8,536 nt of DNA from Bacteroidetes bacterium UBA7368 (GTDB taxonomy: Bacteria > Bacteroidota > Rhodothermia > Rhodothermales > UBA10348), in NCBI GenBank assembly GCA_002469915.1, contig DKOG01000057.1:1-8536 (forward strand), in the 5' to 3' direction. Position numbers and translations under genes: made by a program. Position 1 is the stretch's first letter; each line of letters begins with the position of its first letter. The notes under the pieces are model-generated. The model saw nothing but the letters and a program-made list of their open reading frames with translations, searched no databases and was not told the origin of the DNA. Below, piece by piece: positions 1-4,880 of this stretch.

Positions 1-22
1 CGGGTGCAATGTGTTTAGCCAT
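1..22 (-). CDS. possible start of a downstream gene, partial
   Basis: Reading leftwards on the minus strand, an ATG at 22-20 opens a frame that stays open to the window edge and encodes M-A-K-H-I-A-P. It begins 26 bases after the stop codon of the M23 peptidase gene in the same direction, a typical operon spacing. Seven codons cannot identify a protein. By analogy with other bacteria, where M23 peptidase genes are often followed by a bactofilin (polymer-forming cytoskeletal protein) gene, that is one guess, but nothing in the visible sequence proves it. The ATG could also be a chance occurrence. Confidence 0.3.
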
Positions 23-48
23 GACGCAAGGTGTTTGTCGATTTGATA

Positions 49-954
49 CTACCAACCCAGAACATAGGCTCTAGGATCCTGAGCAAGTCCCTCATGCCAC
101 AATTCAAAGTGCACATGTGGCCCTGTCGTTATTTCTCCCGTATTACCAGAAAGCGCAATGGCCTCTCGGTCTCTTACCCGATCTCCCATCTGTTTCAACA
201 GTCTAGAATTGTGCTTGTAGACTGAAAGGAAGCCGCCTGAATGAGCAACAGCAATAATTTGCCCACCATCATTCAACCAGTCCGCCAGAACCACGTATCC
301 GTCTCCAATGCTCCGAACTACGCTTCCCTCTTCAGCTGCAACGTCCACAGCAAAATGGCTTGTTCGGGCATCAAAATCGCGGGTAAGAAAGCCTGAGGCG
401 GGAGGCAAAACGGGAAAGGAAAGGGCCGATAAAAAGCTAGGACCTGCTTCAGGTGGGTTAAACACGGCTGAAGCAGACGTATTCAAGCTAGAAATCGAAA
501 GCGCAGGCTGGGAATGGTCTTCCCAGTCGCCCGAGGAAAGAGGTAACGGCAAGTCAACTAGACTCGATCCTTCCGTGTTCAAATTAGATTCGTCTACGCT
601 CGAAGCAACGGCACTGGTATCTACATTGCCTAAGATCATATCCCGAAGTCTATTTAGATAGGCATCTTGTAAGGACAGAGAATCAGACATTGATTCAAGC
701 CGCAGCTGATTTAATCGAGCTTCCCTCCTCATCTCTACCGTACCGTATCCGGGAAGCGAATACCGAATGGGCGTTAGCAGAAGCAGAGAAAAAAGGAGTG
801 AAAAGAGGACAAATACGCTCAGACCGGCAAAAGTGAGAACTCGCTTCGGCTCCAAGTTATAGGTCCGAGGTTGCTCCATTTGAGCCTTGTCCATCACAAT
901 GAGGGTGATAGACTGACCTATATTCTGTATGAATTCAGCAAGAAACCGGATCAT
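49..954 (-). CDS. membrane-anchored M23 family (LytM-type) metallopeptidase
   Basis: This is a probable zinc-dependent peptidoglycan endopeptidase or cell-wall regulator, 301 residues from the chosen start. A short cytoplasmic N-terminus is followed by one hydrophobic segment (about residues 40-62). Next come a charged, probably helical stretch (about 72-108), a Ser-rich low-complexity linker (about 110-175) and a C-terminal M23 domain (about 185-295). The zinc ligands are visible: H200 and D204 in H-F-A-V-D, and H282 in G-P-H-V-H-F-E, with H280 as the catalytic His. The domain therefore looks active. The arrangement predicts inner-membrane anchoring with the peptidase in the periplasm. The frame stays open upstream to a GTG at 1020 (22 more residues). 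I prefer the ATG at 954 because the extra segment overlaps a perfect hairpin and looks unlike a protein N-terminus. No Shine-Dalgarno sequence precedes either start. The gene is divergent from rpsT and may be co-transcribed with whatever starts at the left edge. Confidence 0.88.
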   Translation of the reverse strand: MIRFLAEFIQNIGQSITLIVMDKAQMEQPRTYNLEPKRVLTFAGLSVFVLFSLLFSLLLLTPIRYSLPGYGTVEMRREARLNQLRLESMSDSLSLQDAYLNRLRDMILGNVDTSAVASSVDESNLNTEGSSLVDLPLPLSSGDWEDHSQPALSISSLNTSASAVFNPPEAGPSFLSALSFPVLPPASGFLTRDFDARTSHFAVDVAAEEGSVVRSIGDGYVVLADWLNDGGQIIAVAHSGGFLSVYKHNSRLLKQMGDRVRDREAIALSGNTGEITTGPHVHFELWHEGLAQDPRAYVLGW

Positions 955-992
955 GAAAGATAAAAAGTGGCTTAATTGCAGCGAAAAGGGCA

Positions 993-1016
993 AACTCCTG
1001 CCTGAGAGCAGGAGTT
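993..1016 (-). other. perfect 9-bp inverted repeat upstream of the M23 gene
   Basis: The arms AACTCCTGC (993-1001) and GCAGGAGTT (1008-1016) are exact inverted complements around a 6-base loop. On the minus strand the hairpin is followed by TTTGCCCTTTT, a broken T-rich tract. It therefore lies 39-62 bases ahead of the preferred M23 start codon, presumably in its 5' leader. It could be a weak terminator or attenuator, an mRNA-stabilising hairpin or a dimeric protein-binding site. If translation began at the GTG at 1020, it would lie inside the coding sequence. Confidence 0.5.
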
Positions 1017-1034
1017 CCACCTAACCCCAGACAA

Positions 1035-1064
1035 TTGACATGAGCCATTCAAAGTACTTATATT
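1035..1064 (+). promoter_or_regulatory. candidate promoter of rpsT
   Basis: TTGACA at 1035-1040 is an exact match to the general -35 consensus, and TATATT at 1059-1064 matches the -10 at five of six positions, with an 18-base spacer. The downstream element extends to TATATTTA, close to the Bacteroidota -7 motif TAnnTTTG. It lies 56 bases before the rpsT ATG and in the divergent intergenic region, where a promoter is required. The assignment is by eye and not experimentally supported. Confidence 0.55.
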
Positions 1065-1092
1065 TATAGGCTCTGTAATAAACCCGATGAAT

Positions 1093-1108
1093 ACCGTAAG
1101 ACTACGGT
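1093..1108 (+). other. small hairpin in the rpsT leader
   Basis: ACCGTA (1093-1098) and TACGGT (1103-1108) form a perfect 6-bp stem with an AGAC loop, ending 12 bases before the rpsT start codon. It would lie in the 5' untranslated region of the S20 mRNA. S20 synthesis is autoregulated in other bacteria, so a leader structure is plausible, but six base pairs can occur by chance. Confidence 0.3.
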
Positions 1109-1120
1109 CCCCAAACTAGT

Positions 1121-1372
1121 ATGCCTCAGCATAAATCAGCAGCTAAAAGAGTTCGCCAAACAGAAGTACGTCGCGCACGCAACCGTATTCACCGCAGTAA
1201 AATGCGTACGATGATCAAAAAGCTTCATGGTCTCGAAGATCAGTCATCAGCTCGCGAGCTACTTGTTGAAGTGAAGTCCTACGTGGATCGCATGGCTTCG
1301 AAAGGAATCATCCACAAAAACAAAGCAGGCCACACAAAAAGCCAGCTCGACAAATTTGTCAACTCCTTGTAG
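1121..1372 (+). CDS. rpsT: 30S ribosomal protein S20
   Basis: This encodes an 83-residue, very basic, helical protein with the S20 N-terminal signature M-P-Q-H-K-S-A-A-K-R-V-R-Q followed by R-R-A-R-N-R. The C-terminal half carries G-I-I-H-K-N-K-A-G-H-T-K-S-Q-L, the region that normally reads as a conserved H-K-N-A-A-R-K-K-S-R-L in this family. Length is normal for S20 (about 85-90 residues). The protein binds 16S rRNA early in 30S assembly. The gene is monocistronic by appearance, with a candidate promoter 56 bases upstream and an intrinsic terminator 25 bases after the stop. The ATG start fits the family N-terminus, and no Shine-Dalgarno sequence precedes it. Confidence 0.97.
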   Translation: MPQHKSAAKRVRQTEVRRARNRIHRSKMRTMIKKLHGLEDQSSARELLVEVKSYVDRMASKGIIHKNKAGHTKSQLDKFVNSL

Positions 1373-1396
1373 TTGATACAGAATATGACGAAGGTT

Positions 1397-1436
1397 AAAG
1401 CCCGTCCTCTGAACTGAGGTCGGGTTTTTATTTTTT
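1397..1436 (+). terminator. intrinsic terminator of rpsT
   Basis: The stem pairs AAAGCCCG-T-CCTC (1397-1409) with GAGG-T-CGGGTTTT (1416-1428). It has one internal T/T mismatch, a G-T wobble near the base and a 6-base loop. The stem runs into TTTTTATTTTTT (1425-1436). It sits 25 bases after the rpsT stop and just before the next promoter candidate. Confidence 0.88.
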
Positions 1437-1439
1437 GTC

Positions 1440-1470
1440 TTGACCGAAAATTGATTTTAGGTCCTATATT
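1440..1470 (+). promoter_or_regulatory. candidate promoter of the PKD-OmpA lipoprotein gene
   Basis: TTGACC (1440-1445) and TATATT (1465-1470) are separated by 19 bases, immediately after the rpsT terminator and 53 bases before the ATG. The layout and distance closely resemble the candidate in front of rpsT. The -10-like element continues as TATATTGG, partly matching the Bacteroidota TAnnTTTG motif. The long spacer makes this less certain than the rpsT promoter. Confidence 0.45.
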
Positions 1471-1523
1471 GGTTTGGATTCAGTTCGAAATAGAAAATTT
1501 CATAACCCCACCCACTTACTGAC

Positions 1524-2462
1524 ATGTCAAGAAAGTATATCTCCAATTTTTTCGTCTTAACGTTTCTTGTAAGCGGCATGCTTATGACCGGCTGCAAGAG
1601 CGTCCCTGTCGACATTCTGTCCATGACGGCTCCCGATAGCCTTCTGACCAATCAGAATGCTGATTTTTCGGTTGATGTTAATGAGGAAGCTAAGCTTCCA
1701 GTTGATGTTAACTGGAGCTTCGGTGACAATTCAAGCTCGAATGGTGAGTCGACCACTCATTCATTCTCAGAAGCTGGTACGTACAACGTGACTGCAACGG
1801 CTTCCAATCGGAAAGGAAAGTCTTCGGACCAGTATTCTCGTTCCGTTGTGGTTATGAACCCACCTGTTCCTGCATCCATTGTGAGCCTGAAAGCTAGCAA
1901 CAACTCGCCTGACACGGAAACAATGGTGCGCTTTTCTGCATCCGCGAGTGGTGACTCTCCTCTCTCATACGCTTGGAGCTTTGGCGATGGTGCAACGAGC
2001 AGCGACTCTGCTCCTACCCACACTTTTGGTGAACCTGGAACGTATACCGTACAGCTCAACCTATCCAATAAAGCAGGCTCTGACTCTCGGACAATGTCAG
2101 TATCAGTAGATTGGTACGAAGCCCAGATTTGCCGTGAGGTTACCGAACTAAGTGGTGCGTTCTTCGATCGTAACTCCTCTGTTTTGAGTGATGACGCAGA
2201 AAGTGCGTTGGGTGACAACCTCCAGATCCTGGCGGAATGCCCGAACATGAACGTCCGTCTGGAAGGACTCTCGGCTCCAGGTGAGCGCCGCGCTCAGGAT
2301 TTGAGTGAGGATCGTGCACGTGCAGTTGAGCAGTTCTATGCTAACAACGGTGTTGCTGCAACGCGTCTTGTAACTCTCGGTAACGGTCGCGCAGAAGGCA
2401 TGACGAGCAAGAAAGAAGGCCTGGCTCAGTACCGTCGCGTTGACACGATTATCGTGCGATAA
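1524..2462 (+). CDS. lipoprotein with two PKD domains and a C-terminal OmpA-like domain
   Basis: This encodes a 312-residue exported protein. A basic N-terminus and hydrophobic stretch lead to M-T-G-C, so C24 is the likely lipidated cysteine. Position -3 is Met rather than the more common Leu. Two PKD immunoglobulin-like domains follow (about 33-111 and 117-196). Each has the W-S-F-G-D signature (64-68, 151-155) and an H-x-F-x-x-x-G-T-Y-x-V strand (79-89, 166-176). Residues about 203-312 form an OmpA-C-like domain with L-S-x-D-R-A-R-A-V (260-268), but the usual T-D pair of the diaminopimelate-binding site is replaced by L-S-A. C203 and C239 could form a disulfide. The expected location is the outer membrane, with the PKD domains as spacers or protein-binding modules. 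The gene has its own candidate promoter and a very strong terminator, so it is probably a well-expressed single gene. Exact function is unknown. Confidence 0.88.
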   Translation: MSRKYISNFFVLTFLVSGMLMTGCKSVPVDILSMTAPDSLLTNQNADFSVDVNEEAKLPVDVNWSFGDNSSSNGESTTHSFSEAGTYNVTATASNRKGKSSDQYSRSVVVMNPPVPASIVSLKASNNSPDTETMVRFSASASGDSPLSYAWSFGDGATSSDSAPTHTFGEPGTYTVQLNLSNKAGSDSRTMSVSVDWYEAQICREVTELSGAFFDRNSSVLSDDAESALGDNLQILAECPNMNVRLEGLSAPGERRAQDLSEDRARAVEQFYANNGVAATRLVTLGNGRAEGMTSKKEGLAQYRRVDTIIVR

Positions 2463-2465
2463 CGA

Positions 2466-2490
2466 TTGAAAAGATGCTAACATCTTTCAA
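2466..2490 (+). other. hairpin just after the PKD-OmpA stop codon
   Basis: AAAGATG (2470-2476) pairs with CATCTTT (2481-2487) around the loop CTAA. After a bulged A at 2469 the pairing continues as TTG with CAA (2466-2468, 2488-2490). It starts three bases after the stop codon and abuts the terminator stem, sharing two A residues with it. It may protect the mRNA 3' end or simply compete with the terminator fold. Confidence 0.55.
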
Positions 2491-2525
2491 AGGGGGGGCG
2501 GCCGAAGGCCGCCCCCCCTTTTTTT
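2489..2525 (+). terminator. strong intrinsic terminator of the PKD-OmpA gene
   Basis: A perfect 15-bp stem is formed by 2489-2503 (AAA, seven G, CGGCC) and 2507-2521, with a GAA loop. It is followed by a T tract (2519-2525). On the complementary strand the loop region reads C-TTCG-G, a stable tetraloop. That strand has only a short T run, so the terminator should work mainly in the plus direction. Confidence 0.95.
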
Positions 2526-2678
2526 ATTTCAAAAACGTCCTTCGGCGACCCTTACTTCCCTCAAAAAAGAGAATTAATTGTATTTCAGGATTCGATACCC
2601 CGGACGATACCTCGAATAAGTATCCTGCACGCATTGTGTAGGACGCCCTCAATATGTTCAGGAAATACAGCATCCGGA

Positions 2679-3812
2679 ATGAAGACGACCTTGAAACATT
2701 TTCTGGCCTTCGTACTGCTAATAGCAGCTTGCACGAATACGGTGCAAGGCCAGAGTAACCAATTTCGCGACACCAAGGCTCACCTCGGCGCCGCCGTGGG
2801 TCTATTCACCTATCACGGTCCGGTTGACCTACTGAAACCCCGTGGAGGGAGCAACTTTGTGCGCGAGCATGATCCAGCCATTGTTTTGCTGGGCTCATTT
2901 CCCATCCATAAAGACTGGTTTTTCTTTCGAGGAATGGTTCTCCTGACCAATCTAAGCACGAAAGATGGCCGAAAACTGGTGGGAACAGGAGCAAATGATT
3001 TTCTAACCAGCCACATTTTCATGTTTGAACCTGAAATTGTGATGACCCTTCGGCCGGGATCGAAAAGTCGTGTTCTCCCGTACGTATTCACAGGTTTTGG
3101 AGCGACAACCGCTGATTTATTTTCAGCCGACAGTAAAAACGCAGTGGATTTGCCAGGACAAGGAGTGCCTGGTCCAGAACGCTCAGTCTACCATCTCCCT
3201 GTAGGTTTAGGAGTAGATGTAGCATTCAACGGATGCTGGTCCGCCTTTGTAGAGGCCAGTTATCGTTGGGACCTTAATTATGTCTGGCGCAACGAAGACA
3301 ACTACGACCCCCACAATACGTCATTAGTGATGGGTGGCCTCAGGGGTTGTGTCCGCAGTCCTTTCAAGCAAGCAGCGCCTCCGCCGGCACCCATTCCACC
3401 ACCACTCGCTATTCCTGGCTATGATCCTCCACTACCCCGTACGCCCCGAGTATGTACGCTAGTTGAGCTAAATAGCGTCTATTTCGCATCCAATACGATA
3501 GACCTGAGCACCTCATCCCGTGAGAATCTAGACGAAAATATTGAAGCACTACGCCTGAATCCGACCTGTTGCGTATCCATTATTGCATACGCCAGCGGTA
3601 TGGATGCCGATATCGCTGCCCTTCAACTTGCCCGGAAACGCGCTGAAACGATTTTCAATTACTACGTGGGGGCTGGGCTAACGGCAGATCGCTTCACGCT
3701 CGAATCTGACGTAGGTCCAGAAGTTTGTCCAAAAGGCAAGGATGGCAAAGGCTGTGTGGAAAACCACAAAGTCACGACCGTCCCTTTCGATTGCTCGATG
3801 CTATATCGCTAG
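2679..3812 (+). CDS. outer-membrane beta-barrel protein with C-terminal OmpA-like domain
   Basis: This encodes a 377-residue exported envelope protein. Residues 1-25 look like a signal sequence: basic start, hydrophobic core to about residue 17. It could be cut by signal peptidase I near V-Q-G/Q-S (about 22-26). I-A-A-C at 15-18 also fits a lipobox, so a lipoprotein is possible. Residues about 33-228 alternate Gly, aromatic and charged residues in strands typical of an 8-stranded-type barrel. A proline-rich linker (about 233-256) leads to an OmpA-C-like domain (about 259-377). That domain contains L-N-S-V-Y-F-A-S-N and L-A-R-K-R-A but lacks the T-D pair of canonical peptidoglycan-binding domains, and it has six cysteines (259, 297, 298, 350, 359, 372). 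The frame stays open to a TTG at 2634. I chose the ATG at 2679 because the signal sequence begins there. The gene follows another OmpA-like gene but is separated from it by a strong terminator, so it should have its own promoter. Confidence 0.82.
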   Translation: MKTTLKHFLAFVLLIAACTNTVQGQSNQFRDTKAHLGAAVGLFTYHGPVDLLKPRGGSNFVREHDPAIVLLGSFPIHKDWFFFRGMVLLTNLSTKDGRKLVGTGANDFLTSHIFMFEPEIVMTLRPGSKSRVLPYVFTGFGATTADLFSADSKNAVDLPGQGVPGPERSVYHLPVGLGVDVAFNGCWSAFVEASYRWDLNYVWRNEDNYDPHNTSLVMGGLRGCVRSPFKQAAPPPAPIPPPLAIPGYDPPLPRTPRVCTLVELNSVYFASNTIDLSTSSRENLDENIEALRLNPTCCVSIIAYASGMDADIAALQLARKRAETIFNYYVGAGLTADRFTLESDVGPEVCPKGKDGKGCVENHKVTTVPFDCSMLYR

Positions 3813-3865
3813 AAATGGGTTTCATCTTGAGTTTCTGACGGGTTCGAATGGCTGGAGCGAAGCAC

Positions 3866-3871
3866 TATATT
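3866..3871 (+). promoter_or_regulatory. possible -10 element for queG
   Basis: TATATT lies 28 bases before the queG ATG inside the 9-mer CTATATTGG, which also occurs at the promoter candidate of the PKD-OmpA gene (1464-1472). No good -35 partner is present at the usual distance. The gene may instead be read through from the upstream beta-barrel gene, after which I see no intrinsic terminator. Confidence 0.22.
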
Positions 3872-3899
3872 GGCGCTGCCCATCATCCGAATCACAATT

Positions 3900-4880
3900 A
3901 TGCACATTGATCCCCATACGCTTGCGCGAGAGCTGAAGGCCAAAGCCATCGAACTGGGCTTTGAGGCATGTGGTATATCCGCCGCTACTGAATTGAGCGA
4001 AGAAAAATCTCGCTTGGAAGAGTGGTTGAATCGCGGATATCATGGATCTATGGAGTGGATGACCGGTCATTTCGACAAGCGATCCGATCCACGGAATCTG
4101 GTTGAAGGAGCAAAAAGCGTCGTTTCCGTCCTGCATAGTTATTATCACCCCCATGACGGCAGTATAGAACCCGAAACGGGACGAATCAGCCGGTATGCCT
4201 GGGGAGATGATTACCATCTTGTTATCAAAGAAAAACTCTTTGAACTTCTCGGTTGGTTGAACGAAAGAACCGATGGCGCTCAAGGTCGTGCCTTCGTAGA
4301 CTCAGCCCCCGTAATGGATAAAGCTTGGGCTGCTCGATCAGGCTTAGGCTGGATCGGAAAACATTCAAATTTGATTTCTCCAGACCACGGAAGTTGGTGC
4401 TTTATTGGTGAGATTATCGTGGATGTTGAATTGCCCGGAGATCGTCCAATAGCCGACCATTGTGGAACATGCACCAAATGTATCGACGCATGTCCGACCG
4501 GCGCTATCGTGCAGCCCTATGTAGTCAATGGAGAGGCGTGTATTTCCTACAGCACGATCGAACACAAGGGTGATGATATTCCTGACTCCTTAGCGTCGAA
4601 ACATGGCAATTGGATATTCGGCTGCGACGTGTGCCAAGATGTTTGCCCTTGGAATAAGTTCAAAACCGAATCACGCGAAAGTCGCTATGCACCAAGAGAA
4701 GGCATGCTGGACACCCCTCTTTTGGACTGGGCTACCATCAGCCAATCTCAGTTCAGTGAGCAATTTCGCAAAAATGCGGTCAAACGAACCAAACTGGCTG
4801 GGTTAGAGCGAAATATCCGTTACGCCCTAAAGAATGCCGAGCTATCTGGAGAAAATCCAGATCCAGATTCTGATGAATGA
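3900..4880 (+). CDS. queG: epoxyqueuosine reductase QueG
   Basis: This is a cobalamin-dependent iron-sulfur enzyme that reduces epoxyqueuosine to queuosine at the wobble position of tRNAs with GUN anticodons, the last step of queuosine synthesis, in the cytoplasm. The protein has 326 residues. The N-terminal domain (about 1-175) includes the family stretch F-V-D-S-A-P-V-M-D-K-A-W-A-A with D134, the expected catalytic acid, followed by G-L-G-W-I-G-K-H. Two [4Fe-4S] cluster motifs follow: C-G-T-C-T-K-C-I-D-A-C-P-T-G (C188, C191, C194, C198) and G-C-D-V-C-Q-D-V-C-P-W-N (C242, C245, C249), plus C214. All key cysteines are present. It is the short form without a C-terminal HEAT-repeat extension. 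The frame opens at a TTG at 3870, but the ATG at 3900 matches the usual family N-terminus. The last 61 bases overlap the convergent kinase gene. No other queuosine genes are in the window. Confidence 0.96.
   Translation: MHIDPHTLARELKAKAIELGFEACGISAATELSEEKSRLEEWLNRGYHGSMEWMTGHFDKRSDPRNLVEGAKSVVSVLHSYYHPHDGSIEPETGRISRYAWGDDYHLVIKEKLFELLGWLNERTDGAQGRAFVDSAPVMDKAWAARSGLGWIGKHSNLISPDHGSWCFIGEIIVDVELPGDRPIADHCGTCTKCIDACPTGAIVQPYVVNGEACISYSTIEHKGDDIPDSLASKHGNWIFGCDVCQDVCPWNKFKTESRESRYAPREGMLDTPLLDWATISQSQFSEQFRKNAVKRTKLAGLERNIRYALKNAELSGENPDPDSDE

Noticed and set aside
308..661. 117-codon open frame on the plus strand inside the M23 gene
   Set aside because: It is antisense to the well-supported peptidase frame, has no recognisable domain and no promoter, and looks like a shadow frame.
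955..1020. Upstream GTG extension of the M23 protein by 22 residues
   Set aside because: The extension runs through a perfect inverted repeat and has no clear signal or domain character, while the ATG at 954 gives a normal N-terminus ahead of the membrane segment. It is not fully excluded.
1757..2248. 163-codon open frame on the minus strand inside the PKD-OmpA gene
   Set aside because: It lies wholly opposite clear PKD and OmpA-like coding sequence and its translation shows no domain pattern.
2593..2611. CGATACC repeated at 2593-2599 and 2605-2611 as an operator
   Set aside because: The 12-base spacing is close to one helical turn, but the repeat is only 7 bases and is not tied to any recognisable promoter.
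3813..3899. preQ1-type riboswitch in front of queG
   Set aside because: I see no compact aptamer hairpin with an A-rich pseudoknot tail in these 87 bases. The only stems are 4-bp pairings that could be chance.
3822..4283. 153-codon open frame on the minus strand across the queG 5' region
   Set aside because: It is antisense to conserved QueG sequence, with a composition that does not look like a real protein.
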